A DNA stretch of 64,000 bases from a bacterium 1XD21-70 (GTDB lineage Bacteria; Bacillota; Clostridia; Lachnospirales; Lachnospiraceae), in the NCBI GenBank assembly GCA_003669055.1, contig RAYB01000001.1:62001-126000 (forward strand). Direction: 5' to 3'. Every line of letters begins with the position of its first letter. The stretch's first letter is position 1. Shown in pieces: positions 26,901 to 34,503 of the stretch. Both the position numbers and the translations under genes were made by a program. The notes below the pieces were generated by a model. The model was given only the letters and a program-made list of their open reading frames with translations, did not search any database and was not told the origin of the DNA.

Positions 26901-29900
26901 ACATTCCCTTCCGCCTTCTCCACCAGGACAGTGCCAACCGCCTTTTCTTCTCCTCCCGCTATCCAGCTGCTGCGGTTAGAGACATCAGCCTCAATACCAT
27001 AAACAGAAAGTTCGTATCCCTCCGACCGTGTTAGTTCCTGGACATAATACGGCCCTAAAAGCAGCGGCCTTCCAATCCAGCAGTTCCCGTTGGCAGACTG
27101 ATTGTCCGATATGGGATAATGCCACCGCCCTCTGTCATTCCCGTACGGATTGCTGCTGTATTTCTGGTCTTTTCTTGTGTACTCATTCTCCGGCCCCAAA
27201 AAACCTCCTGCAACCATCTTTCCCAGCTGATAATCATATTTTGTTCCTGGAGCCTCTGTTATTGCCATAAAGGATGCATCACCGTTTTTATCTGTTGCAG
27301 CAACTGCCACCAGGTTCCCCTTTTGAAAAACCACCCCTGTCTTCCCGTCCGGATGAACCAAATCCCCGGCAGCAAACAATCCATAGACCGCACCTTCTAA
27401 GGTTCCGTCCCCCTGTGTATCCCCGTATGGATCATATCCGGCATCCGCCCCCTTTGTTAAAAGCAGATCCCGCTTATTGATATGGATCTCCCCTTCTGTA
27501 CGGTAGTCATATAATCTGAATGTCCATCCCGCACCTCCCAAGCCGGTATAGTCCGGGTCTGCCAAAGCGATAACCGCCAGGCCGGAAGGCCTAAACCCTG
27601 CCTGGTTGCGGATAGGGTAGGAATTCTTAAAACGGTTCTCGCCTTTATCCGAACCGCTCTCCGAATTTTCGGGCAGCCATTTTTCAGCAATACGGACGAT
27701 TCCAGGAAGGATGCAAGCTTTTCTCCCATTGGATGGGCTGGCTTCATCATATTCCTCCCAATCCTCATCGTCATCCAGGATCCATATGTCATCCAGGCTG
27801 ATTTCTTCTGTGATCTCATCTGCGTTGCTGTCACTTGCAACCACAGCAGCCTTTCCTATGCCTTCCTCCCTTCCTGCTGTTTTTTCTGCCTTTTTTCCCT
27901 CCTCTTTCTTTTCTGTCCCTTCCTCTGTTTCTGCTTCTTTTGCTGTTTCTGTACTATCTTCCCTTTTTGTGCCCTCCGGCGTTTCTCTTTCCCCCGTCTT
28001 TTCTGTTTTTTCTGTTTTTTCTGTCTCCTCTGTCTCCTCCGCCTTCTCTGCCTTTTCCTCCTCTGCCTCTTCTTCCTCCCCCGTCCTGTCTTCCCGCTCC
28101 GTGTTCTCTTTTTCTGTTAATTGTTTTTCCGCATCCTCTTCACCTGCCCCCTTCTTTGGCCATAAACTCACCTTGTCCGCCATTTTCACTGTTCTGCTTA
28201 CTAACTCATCCTCTGCCAACGCATCACTGAAATCCTCTATTTCCTCCGCTTCCTGCCAAGCGTCCTTTCCGGGGACGTCTTGTGCCAGGGTATAATACTG
28301 GCTGGAATGCACAGTCACGGTTTCTATCGGAATTGTGTCTGCATGAATCCCGTCAAATACATTTTCAAACGGCTCATGGATATGTTCCTGGTTGTGAAGG
28401 ATATATCCAGGCCTGGCTGCCAGTTCCCTGGCCGAATAATCATAGGTCAGGGATACAAATTCTTCATAATGCCGGTTACGGTCTGACAAAAGTTCCTGTG
28501 ACCCGCCAGAAAGGGAATGGAAAAAACCTCCCGCCAAAACTAATTCCTCACAGATGCGGATCTGTCTTTCATATTCTTCCGCCTCATCTTCATCCTCCGG
28601 ATCCGGCTCAGGGTGCCCGCCGCAATACCCCTTGGTATAAGAATAATATTTAATATCCCGATGGGCACGGACCCCGGAAGGCTGCAGCTGGCCTGCCCCC
28701 GGGGAATCGGCTCCCACCAGCCATCCATCTTTATCTGTCACCTCCTGATCCTTTGTGCAGGGGTCGGGATCCCCGTTGTCTTTATAAGGGCTGTCCCACC
28801 CCTGCCACCGCAAAAACTGGCTTCCCCCATCATTGTCCCAATTGTCATCCTCCAACACGCTTCCTGCCAGCTGCCTGTCATCGAAAGCTTCCAGGATATC
28901 AAACCAAGCATTTTCCAATGGCTTTCCTGTTTCTGCATCCATCTTCTTAAGGTTCACCACGTAGTCCGCCTGCCAGCGTTCCGTATGTTTGTATCTCGCC
29001 ACTGAAGAATTCCCCCATTCCGGGTACCCTGACGGTTCTCCTGTCTTAGGGCTTCCCACCGAAATCCGGAACCCGTCTTCCAAATTGGCCAGCAGGTTTC
29101 CCTGTGCAAATGTCAAACTCCAACGCCCTCCTATTTTCACTGGCATATGGAATTCCCGCACGCTCTCCTTACCGATCCTTTTTCGGATAATGCCATTAGA
29201 ATTTTCTAAGTTAATCTCGGCAATCCCCTTCTCCTCTTCTACCTGCCCGCTCGGGGAGTAAAAATCGATGGCGCCCTCGCTCATTTTGTAATTCCAGTCT
29301 CCATGCATAACAATCGAAGCAGATGCAAAAAATTTCTCAGTCTCTGCATTTAAAGGATATCTGGCATGGTACATACTGTCCCCCTCTAATGCTACTGCAG
29401 GACGAAATAAGTATCCGGTATCCGAACATTCCTCACAATCGGCTGCCAGCCTGGCTGTGTTCCAAACAGCGCTAAAGAATGCTTCCATATCTTCCATCAT
29501 CTCGTCATATACCTGCGTACTCCCCAATCCCGAAGGGTTGTACCTGTTGGCAATCTGTGTTGCATGCCGGCGGTACATCTCCCAATCATGGACAAAATCC
29601 CCAGTGAATTTCGCTTCCTCGGACAGGGTACAAAAACTTTGCCCCAAATAATAATCTGATGTCCCGATCACCGGATCGGAATTGACCGTCCCCTGATATG
29701 ACCTGTAATTTGCAGCATAAGCCATGATCAGGAAATTCAACCGCTGGCAATATTCGCTTGCTGTATTGCTTTTGATAAAGGAAGGGAGATTCTGCAACGT
29801 GTAGGGTTCCCTTTTGATATACCAGACCGCACTGGTTTCCATTGTGGTATTCGGATTTTCCGCCAGTTCCCTGCCATGGGAAATGCAGTACATGTTCCGG

Positions 29901-30208
29901 TATTCATATTCTTTCCACCGGCCGCTCGGACTGACGCTGGTCTGCTGTTTATATACTACAATTCCCGGCACCGGATATGTGCGTGTCATATGCCCGATAA
30001 AATCGGTACGCACCAAATCTGTCCCGTCCTGTGCTGCCAGCCGATCCCACAATTTCACCAGTTCCTCATCATAGGTAATTTCCCCGCCCCCAAAGGATAC
30101 TGCCCCGTAAGCCTTTTTGGATGGCGGAAAATATGGCAGAACTGCCAGCAGCAGCACAACAGCTGCCAACACTCCTGCATACCTTTGCCGCATCATTCTC
30201 CCGTTCAT
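17807..30208 (-). CDS. Giant Cna-B/SpaA-repeat surface protein (4133 aa)
   Basis: Signal peptide at residues ~8-35 ('YAGVLAAVVLLLAVLPYF'), then a thioester-domain-like region (Cys108 in 'MYCISHGREL'; 'METSAVWY' where TQxAIW would be expected), then many Cna-B/SpaA-type beta-sandwich modules. At least ten carry the pattern K-x-D-x-x-x-G-x-x-L-x-G-A ... E-x-x-x-P-x-G-Y, for example 'KKTDTGGKLLEGAVYELK', 'LKTDASSGEPLEGALLQI', 'LKELLAPEGYNQ', 'LHEVKPAPGYAY'; such modules usually form internal isopeptide bonds. A Glu/Lys/Thr-rich stretch lies near residues 700-800. The C-terminus has a membrane helix ('LYACLFFLSFLGAAFAFFAIR') and a basic tail; no LPxTG motif or nearby sortase is seen. Last gene of the surface operon; its final 31 codons overlap the GTPase gene in another frame. 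Likely an adhesin or wall-spanning stalk; ligand unknown. Confidence 0.9.
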   Translation of the reverse strand: MNGRMMRQRYAGVLAAVVLLLAVLPYFPPSKKAYGAVSFGGGEITYDEELVKLWDRLAAQDGTDLVRTDFIGHMTRTYPVPGIVVYKQQTSVSPSGRWKEYEYRNMYCISHGRELAENPNTTMETSAVWYIKREPYTLQNLPSFIKSNTASEYCQRLNFLIMAYAANYRSYQGTVNSDPVIGTSDYYLGQSFCTLSEEAKFTGDFVHDWEMYRRHATQIANRYNPSGLGSTQVYDEMMEDMEAFFSAVWNTARLAADCEECSDTGYLFRPAVALEGDSMYHARYPLNAETEKFFASASIVMHGDWNYKMSEGAIDFYSPSGQVEEEKGIAEINLENSNGIIRKRIGKESVREFHMPVKIGGRWSLTFAQGNLLANLEDGFRISVGSPKTGEPSGYPEWGNSSVARYKHTERWQADYVVNLKKMDAETGKPLENAWFDILEAFDDRQLAGSVLEDDNWDNDGGSQFLRWQGWDSPYKDNGDPDPCTKDQEVTDKDGWLVGADSPGAGQLQPSGVRAHRDIKYYSYTKGYCGGHPEPDPEDEDEAEEYERQIRICEELVLAGGFFHSLSGGSQELLSDRNRHYEEFVSLTYDYSARELAARPGYILHNQEHIHEPFENVFDGIHADTIPIETVTVHSSQYYTLAQDVPGKDAWQEAEEIEDFSDALAEDELVSRTVKMADKVSLWPKKGAGEEDAEKQLTEKENTEREDRTGEEEEAEEEKAEKAEETEETEKTEKTEKTGERETPEGTKREDSTETAKEAETEEGTEKKEEGKKAEKTAGREEGIGKAAVVASDSNADEITEEISLDDIWILDDDEDWEEYDEASPSNGRKACILPGIVRIAEKWLPENSESGSDKGENRFKNSYPIRNQAGFRPSGLAVIALADPDYTGLGGAGWTFRLYDYRTEGEIHINKRDLLLTKGADAGYDPYGDTQGDGTLEGAVYGLFAAGDLVHPDGKTGVVFQKGNLVAVAATDKNGDASFMAITEAPGTKYDYQLGKMVAGGFLGPENEYTRKDQKYSSNPYGNDRGRWHYPISDNQSANGNCWIGRPLLLGPYYVQELTRSEGYELSVYGIEADVSNRSSWIAGGEEKAVGTVLVEKAEGNVRFIEDSGKEEMVTEVHLLARGTSFGVDLYAKNIDPLSDPSFWLTKTGRKEVYRQWKEMETYCEPVEAVFGTQVIIEGESVEAKKGDIIELPCGDSVTVQNVEEAFLSPDKVFRTGNKGTIPTFNQQFVPELTGIESVEPEVFLKECNEALAEIGMELPGKDSPYFLIELGEDSMLWAQRIYDFLEREDCPAFNAASLEQIISRNGEDYAVLRYSFLKEGVVQDVVFSAPDQSFYVRYPLDNPENGLGHLYRKYPLTGLSGEDYEAGGSRYRWVRVPNEKPDIQGMDGYGELSEWPYVSAQEIRTYWVYGEGEFLRAQDGSIYQKEDVRDVERSGYQTVETVFYERAEARYDGQAGTWKIYLSPDKIPEGGEILMTVRYGNRFAGEGGSPSVTAAPSLNLSGSYIQPVMLAYPGQDIIYEDAGTGKAPLQVLERAVVQKIKVQKRIEDGRMGNFRFRAYLKSNLERLYRAEDGSVVWQDRRGQEQKAGEVTEENRRFPELVRKIYTKVLHSTSPLYADSRDAVRANGLLYGYEGDEIKKEANHGYTAILERTEKVAEDGGKVQKIKSYNYRKFFDAIAVANHDKWDDAAPSYTSWRPIGNEGNRREETLGNARVSDQVRQFAIDWYLEDEVKKLIRPAGGDGKEQEAGAGAVSYPDEIYDQALWEAVQKAENYLKPFFAYDLDEIYAVCWDGADGGNDNDRTTVSADFLEEDGGTGLYYGISSYLPYGTYVIVEQQPQYAGMEYGKNRNDFRNKHYRTDEPKEVVLPSVYDNANSPGASGIWSTYYNYNPSLSQEETERRYKIRFNQENHKILAHNHHGDFEIYKYGMDIGLIANGVPSAAGTGDYFALTQSEYRPYKNYYNEQDERTESRVDYYLSEGLPGHGEIAGRYRYSSVSEKGGVAGSMAMQGVQAAYGGKYASMLVPWSVTEPEGCGKADFNNQGYRVRLRLEKLDSETHENILHDSALFAVYAAKREDSEDGSGRVCFYEKDTAVCGTLGFLESMGAADIRPMARKMSLLDRMFGKDRGPGNLYTGVVSAGTPMCEESGRIMQEDGLNRQTGVWASYSTILDGLMREENYGHALVRQQQTAGYLEISQPLEAGAYVICEEKPPSGYVRSRPVALEIYSDKVTYYKEGDRDRRVAAAVYEEGSSKDTLAVTQTQSVKAAARVYVENPPIKLTVEKKKEASFRTANTTKDKTVTYKVSGRVDGRLVDIGNNPDYIYAYKNGQYLGYAWRKGTLEYLAARKKAGEQVEIAFDGEVFAGYGYVTRTLGTAGDENPYVAGARMALFESVVLEPSGDTQDHAYKGLMVIRNLANNVTRMYVKQKKGGKEQDILYYDLGNLEVTVKEKIDGRTLVMGYDRNHNKVPVGQAESEKANFERSDTEHSLFAFQAARPFLEFVGGDFTKLAYSAPDKRLMVDSKTRIYHLDRDGNRDCRIDPNTGMAYVPVPGDTGGRVMAWTVQIHKDEYGNTVARDKVTTSRPATVGENRNGYGEERVLSVTNHSGREIPEKNRPSYRHIESGFITGTWEAEGSEESHRETTLTTNRQGQNLNGEVLADDNNGSFAGKQNPVYDSFGLPVYYQKSKGRYDKGTEIYDRNGDFVRYQNSDNLEKYNGNAYRINGAGQLLDSQKILYHRQGEGYILENSWISSDRTPNDPFNFEESGGQPDILKRLPAGNYIMEELESPDGYLKGMPVGIIIRESTDMHYVSMVDKTTKIEIAKIDGTESHEFRILEQREDGTSWDRGKLTEKGGSYGRGLVPGAKVALFKAKKVYSPESPGGYYLEKTEDVPLEYEPTDSRAGNLQKVKAEWVTGTVPIYVEGIPAGTYLLEEIATPPGFVTSEPKEVEVGTVPEVQTFFLYNDHTKVEIEKYVREGREKIPLGGAKFLLYELDKNKTGKYQTGKDEELLCSPDQVVDCWVSSSKEEFYDFIEAFEAMYQDFGTEEGTTIQWEQGGTHHTARYIESSSLDASVSGGEKTCHPTSAVLMFGMEDGREIRIIVSGGNSFEYQFDYRKLPWINAYACSYTTLDGVRRIDYLPAGSRYVLREATPPKGYAKALDRVVEVSDTRDVQRFGVENQRGKLYISKEAEGVPGEFAGACMELYHAAEDGSFLPDQAYLEETWVSGSDDVYTDADYVNGKILPGYAAGDRKPHEIQGLEDGVYWLIEQKCPDYYTTMEPVKIEYQKQEEIRVVRAYNRPAEGRLEVKKTDTGGKLLEGAVYELKAYKKSDRRTPVLIKTVSDDGGIARVDHLPVGNVTEDGRIEPYEYSLREVLPPDGYAVNTRIFTWEFETGKGKSPYGPGEKAEKQITVTDSRTRVSIGKQDFDAMGGEKGHFLTGAKLALYEITGRDENGRILYDAESPYETWVTGQKRHTIEGLVAGRSYLLKELLAPEGYNQMEPLILTMSKDGRMLAGISSRLHMVTFHTNEETSYPDDIRIRSVTVRGRYPVRVRYELSDQMGTWLKSWTGSRDGYMLARKNGWEDGRVYTITEKTYYSDGSSDITGRRTEALYFGDDGFCHIPGREAEKVRIVLKDREGAEFASFLASEELQETTVYPEPGRLNEGENNLLTEYTIYSDKTCLESSRMQFGFHGEESISCVVAADKKTKVSLAKTDMSGKRNLSGCHMSLKDGNGKELAFWISEEEPYVLEGVLKPGETYQWEEEQPCEGYTRADAVWFTVLQNGAFQQVIMKDGDTKLLVHKMSGDGSKAPVEGAVLQILDQNRVPVAAIEDGDLFKKGEELVFVSGTEPTKVFGQLRAGENYLLHEVKPAPGYAYTEDVPFCMSEDGREDHIEIRNKKTRITVLKTDASSGEPLEGALLQIRDAKGRVAEQWVSGKESHEVSGKLEAGEKYFLQEQWAPEGYQKAPELEFQVPKEARQLTLVLENRKDEDKETPANPGGTKGDSPHPLPPKQEAPKKPGRITAVYDSGVPKGAGNLSDQLRGRVLNLALAGDRTRGRLYACLFFLSFLGAAFAFFAIRMTKQRRFAIINGIQTRKKAKKEKQDEKNSNRDIGTCGCRENDPVGTDPIPDRKDP
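27995..28040 (-). repeat. Short in-frame tandem repeat (Glu-Lys-Thr units)
   Basis: Nine-base units reading GAAAAAACA and variants on the minus strand encode the repeated E-K-T/E-E-T in the charged linker of the giant surface protein. Units of nine keep the frame, so copy changes would lengthen or shorten the linker. Confidence 0.6.
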
Positions 30209-30231
30209 CCTTTTCTCTCCCTGTATGCTTT

Positions 30232-33200
30232 TTATCTCGCCTTTAGCCTTCCATCCATCACCCAGCGTCCTTTTTCATCTGTCAGGTATCCGTCCGGTGC
30301 CGCTTTGCCTTTCAGCAGTGCCCCTCTTGTGCCATCCGATTTTTCGTTAAAATAATAACAATATTCTTTTCCATCCTCATCCATGATCCATCTCCATCCG
30401 GTTACCATCCGCCCCTGTGTGCCATCCGGCAATGGGTTCAAATAGTAAATATTGCCATCCACATCATGGTACCACCCGGATACCATATATCCATTCCTGT
30501 CAAAGCGGAACCAGTCAAACGCCTGCTGCCCCGATATGGTATCCGCGTAAGGGTTCACCACAGCCGCCCATTCATTGGCATATGCCCGGATGCCATCCGA
30601 AAAAGCCCATCTTCCCGCTTTATCTGCCGTCCAGGTTCCTGATATGGCATAACCCGGCAATTCCTGGCCGGGCTGCGCGCCTTTTGGCACTTCCCCTCCC
30701 ATGATCACGGCTGACTGCACCGTGCTGATCCCCGGGCCTGATGCTGCACTGCTCCCGCCGCCGGAACTTCCCCCGCCGCCGGAACTTCCCCCGCCTCCGG
30801 AACTTCCCCCGCCATTTCCATAAACCATATTGGCATTAGCTCCAAAAACTAAATGGACAGTACATTGTGCACTATGCCCCTTGTCCCTGGTTTTCGCAGT
30901 AATCACCACATCCTTTTTGGCCTGGTAAGGATATGTCTTTAACGCCTCCCGAATCCAGGCAGCGTCATCATGGACCGTAATCACGCCTCCTGCAACTGTT
31001 ACTGCATCCGGATCTGAAGAATCCCAAAGCACAGTCTCGTCATATGGCTGATATTCTTCCTTGCCTTCTAGTTGCGGCAGTACAAAAGCCTTCAAAGTAT
31101 CCCGCATCCCAAAGCCGCTTTGGTTCTTTAGTTCTGAACCAATCCTTCCCTGATAATCACAAGACAGCTGATAAGTCAATGCCTTTTTTGACAGGGTTAG
31201 CGCTTCTGGATGAATCACCGTCTCATCCTCTGTCCGGAACCGGATAGTAACCAGGCATTCCGAAAACACATGCCCATTCGTCTGATCCTCACTGGCTGCC
31301 GTTATCTTCTCCGAATATTCCCCGGTACCATTCTGCTTGCCGTAGGGTGATGTTTTTTTCTTTTCCTTGTCCCCTGAAATAATATTCTGGATCCATGCCG
31401 GGTTCTTATCTCCTGCCATATCATAATTTACCGAAACCCGGCAATCCTGTGTATGGTTTCCCGATGGTTCCAGCGACAAAATTTTTCCGCCCTCGTCCGC
31501 ATTCCACGATACATTTTTAAAAAATGGACGGACCGGGCTTAAGGTCGCTGTCAAGGTTACCGGTTCGGAAACGGTAATGGTTTCCTGTGGATCCAACCGA
31601 TTCCCGGTAAGCCTGCGGGTAACCGTAAAATCCAAAAAGCTGCGGTTTAAATCCATCCCTTCCACCCGGAGGGTGGTGTTATCTATAATCTGAAAACTCA
31701 CGCTCACCCGGCAGTTGGCATATACCGCCCGGTTGTCCGCCGAGGTCTTCGGATCTGTCGCTGCCGTTACCACTGCATGGCTCGTATAGATAGTATTGTT
31801 AATTTTTTCCCGGTATTGGTTATCGGCCTGTGCCTGTATTTCCCGGTTTATAATTCCCTGGACAAAATTAGAAGAAAGATTGGGCATGATAACCGCATCC
31901 CGCTGCGTATATCCTGCCTCTGACAGATTAGTAAGCAGATTTGTATCATCTACCGACCACTTCATGGTACGGTTAGCCGTCCATCCTGAACCATTGTGCT
32001 CCCCATGGATCGTAACCGGCTGCACCTGGACAGAAGTATCCGGTTTTTCATCAATATAACGGGCAATCAACGCCCCCTCCTGGTTTGTGACCTCCGTGAC
32101 CAAATTCGGATGTTTCCGGTCCCCGCTTCTCGTCTGGACTATATGGATAGTGGTCTTTGCCGGATCCAACGTCAGGCGGGTCGTAACTTTTATGTATTCC
32201 ACATTCAGTTCTGTGTCACATTCCGGCATGATAAAACTGTAGCTGCCACCATTCTTATAGTCCATCTCCACACTTCTGCCGGACTCATCCAGATAAACCG
32301 GCGGCTTCACGCCTCCCCCGGCATGAGGATCCACTGCCATCTGATAACGGTTCTCCTCCTTATTTTTAGGCGCTGTTGCCACGGTTACCACTGCCCCCGG
32401 CACCACTGCCGCTGCATGTTCCTTATCGATTGTCCGGTAATAGGAATTGTTTGTCGCAGGTATCGCAGTCAGTTCTGCCACATCCGTGTCATACGTCCCG
32501 TTGTCATTCCTCGTATCAATCCTCGGAACAGATACCAGATATCCCCTTACCGGAGCCCCCATATAACCAGGGGCAAAATGATCCGGCCGAAAGGAAATCC
32601 CCTCTGCATAGCCTGACGACGTAAATTCCTTTTCCAGCTTCCGGGTCACAAAATAGCGCACAGCATCTTCCAATTCTTCATAAAAATACCGTTCCCCGCT
32701 GTCCGTCTCTGTCCTCCCTGCTACAATCTTGTACTTTCTCTCATTGTCCGTCCAGTAGCCGATATGGGCATCCCCGGCAAAAGTGTTGTCTCCGTCAATC
32801 GTGCTTCCCACAACGTTTTTGGCCTTCGCCGCATCATTCGTAAAGAGATAACTGAAATTACTGTTTTTCTCAGTCCCATAGGTAAACCGGTCACGCGATT
32901 GCCTGGTTCCCACAAAGGTCCCCTCCCTGGATGCAGTCCCATTGTTGGTAGCTGATATCCGGCCCGCCATCCGGGCAAGTATCACATTGCCGCTGCGGTA
33001 TTCGCCCACGATGCCCCCGGCAGCCCGGCTTCCGTTCCCGCCAACCGTTCCGTTCACATAAGAATTAAATACATCTGCCTGGCTGATCCTGCCCGCAATT
33101 CCTCCCACATATCCCTTTCCCCGGATCCGGTTTGCATCCCCATTCTGTGTAGTTACCGTATTGTCTATCAGCCATGCATTCTGCACATTGCCGGCAATTC

Positions 33201-34503
33201 CTCCTACATAGCTTGCCCTGCCTTCGGAATTCAGCACAATACCCTCTGCTCGGCAGTTCTCTACTGTAGCACGGTTGTCAGATCCTGTTACTTTCCCGGC
33301 AATCCCGCCGGCATCTCCTTTTGCGCTGACATACCCGGAAACCGCCACATTATAGATCACGGCATCTCCTGAAACAGCGCCTGCCAGGACAGCAATATTT
33401 TCTTCTCCTACCAAATCTTCTGCTTCTACCGTCAGATTCTTTACCTCCCCGCCGTCAATCAAGCCAAACAAGCCGATATTTGTCAGTTCTAAGGACGGGT
33501 TGACCGCACGCAGGCCCGATATGGTATTTCCTCTGCCGTCAAAATGCCCGCGGAAAGGATGCCGGATCTCCCCTCCTAACTCCGCCTTATTCTGATACCA
33601 TCCGATCGGGTTCCAGTTTCCTTTGTTTATTTCAAGATCCTCAAGACGGATATCCTGGGTCAGTTCAAAATATTCCCCGGCAAAATCCTCCCCGGCGGCC
33701 ACTGCCTCCGATAATCCCATCAAACGGGACAAGCTGTCAATCTGGTAGGGGGCACTTCTTGTCCCATCTCCCGGAAAATCCATGCGGGCATTCCACTCCT
33801 CCCAGAGATCCCCTGTACTGGAAGAAAACTCCGTAACCGCTTCCTCACATGGCAATGCGTTTGACATAGTAGCCGGAAGCAGCATATCTTCTCCTGGTAT
33901 TTCCTCTGTCAGTTCACCTTCGTTTATATCTTCCTCATTTTCTTCTTCCCTGCCGCCGTTTGCCCCCTTTTCATCCCTTACCGCCGTTTCGCTGCTATCT
34001 CCTGGCTCCGTTCCACTTCCATTCCCTGACTCAGCTTCGCTACCATCCCCTGGCTCCGCCTCGCTCTCATCTCCTGATAAAACCTCATCACCCTCCTCTA
34101 TATTAATACTGCCCTCATCCTTCTCCTCTGCCTCGCCCTGATTTTCCAGTTCCAGTTCATTTTCATCCTCTGTATTTGCCCCTTTTCCATCCTGTTCTTC
34201 TTCCTCGCCTTGTCCTCCCATCTCTGCTTCGCTTCCATCCTCTTTCCCTTCCTCATCTTTTCCTTCCTCCTCTTCCCTGCTTCTGTCTCCTGTTCCTGCC
34301 TCCCTCTGCTTTCCCGTTTCGGCTCCTCCATTTCCATCCCCTGTTCCCTTTTCCGGATCCTCCAAAAAACAAAAATATTCATCTGCTGGCGGATCTGCCG
34401 TTTCCGCCATTACAGGCATAGTTCCCACTGTCTGAAAAACCAATATCACAGCTAAAATACCGGCCAGTCCTTTCTGCTGTCTCTTATAAAACCTCAGCCT
34501 CAT
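30232..34503 (-). CDS. Secreted GLUG-repeat protein with C-terminal cell-wall-binding repeats (1423 aa)
   Basis: Signal peptide MRLRFYKRQQKGLAGILAVI... to ~'VMAETA'; then ~170 residues of acidic low-complexity sequence (EAEPGDGSEAESGNGS-type units). From ~residue 240 there are GLUG-like repeats ('GGIAGKVTGSDNRATVENCRAEG', 'YVGGIAGNVQNAWLIDN', 'YVGGIAGRISQADVFNSYVNG'), as in IgA1-protease-type adhesins. Then Ig-like modules follow, then a (GGGSSG)n linker and a C-terminal block of aromatic-glycine cell-wall-binding repeats ('GYMVSGWYHDVDGNIYYLNPLPDGTQGRMVTGWRWI'). The start codon ATG at 34503 follows GAGGAGG and overlaps the upstream gene by 20 bases, implying translational coupling. Probably non-covalently bound to the wall. 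Confidence 0.9.
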   Translation of the reverse strand: MRLRFYKRQQKGLAGILAVILVFQTVGTMPVMAETADPPADEYFCFLEDPEKGTGDGNGGAETGKQREAGTGDRSREEEEGKDEEGKEDGSEAEMGGQGEEEEQDGKGANTEDENELELENQGEAEEKDEGSINIEEGDEVLSGDESEAEPGDGSEAESGNGSGTEPGDSSETAVRDEKGANGGREEENEEDINEGELTEEIPGEDMLLPATMSNALPCEEAVTEFSSSTGDLWEEWNARMDFPGDGTRSAPYQIDSLSRLMGLSEAVAAGEDFAGEYFELTQDIRLEDLEINKGNWNPIGWYQNKAELGGEIRHPFRGHFDGRGNTISGLRAVNPSLELTNIGLFGLIDGGEVKNLTVEAEDLVGEENIAVLAGAVSGDAVIYNVAVSGYVSAKGDAGGIAGKVTGSDNRATVENCRAEGIVLNSEGRASYVGGIAGNVQNAWLIDNTVTTQNGDANRIRGKGYVGGIAGRISQADVFNSYVNGTVGGNGSRAAGGIVGEYRSGNVILARMAGRISATNNGTASREGTFVGTRQSRDRFTYGTEKNSNFSYLFTNDAAKAKNVVGSTIDGDNTFAGDAHIGYWTDNERKYKIVAGRTETDSGERYFYEELEDAVRYFVTRKLEKEFTSSGYAEGISFRPDHFAPGYMGAPVRGYLVSVPRIDTRNDNGTYDTDVAELTAIPATNNSYYRTIDKEHAAAVVPGAVVTVATAPKNKEENRYQMAVDPHAGGGVKPPVYLDESGRSVEMDYKNGGSYSFIMPECDTELNVEYIKVTTRLTLDPAKTTIHIVQTRSGDRKHPNLVTEVTNQEGALIARYIDEKPDTSVQVQPVTIHGEHNGSGWTANRTMKWSVDDTNLLTNLSEAGYTQRDAVIMPNLSSNFVQGIINREIQAQADNQYREKINNTIYTSHAVVTAATDPKTSADNRAVYANCRVSVSFQIIDNTTLRVEGMDLNRSFLDFTVTRRLTGNRLDPQETITVSEPVTLTATLSPVRPFFKNVSWNADEGGKILSLEPSGNHTQDCRVSVNYDMAGDKNPAWIQNIISGDKEKKKTSPYGKQNGTGEYSEKITAASEDQTNGHVFSECLVTIRFRTEDETVIHPEALTLSKKALTYQLSCDYQGRIGSELKNQSGFGMRDTLKAFVLPQLEGKEEYQPYDETVLWDSSDPDAVTVAGGVITVHDDAAWIREALKTYPYQAKKDVVITAKTRDKGHSAQCTVHLVFGANANMVYGNGGGSSGGGGSSGGGGSSGGGSSAASGPGISTVQSAVIMGGEVPKGAQPGQELPGYAISGTWTADKAGRWAFSDGIRAYANEWAAVVNPYADTISGQQAFDWFRFDRNGYMVSGWYHDVDGNIYYLNPLPDGTQGRMVTGWRWIMDEDGKEYCYYFNEKSDGTRGALLKGKAAPDGYLTDEKGRWVMDGRLKAR
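30754..30813 (-). repeat. 18-bp tandem repeat encoding a Gly/Ser linker
   Basis: Three near-identical copies of an 18-base unit (GGGGGAAGTTCCGGCGGC on the minus strand) encode GGGSSG units between the Ig-like and wall-binding parts of the 1423-aa protein. Confidence 0.8.

Noticed and set aside
27711-28295. Long Ser/Pro-rich open frames on the + strand opposite the giant gene
   Set aside because: They mirror the Glu/Lys-rich linker read backwards, lack ribosome binding sites and overlap a much stronger gene.
30754-34100. CRISPR-like repeats
   Set aside because: The repeats are contiguous in-frame coding repeats without unique spacers.
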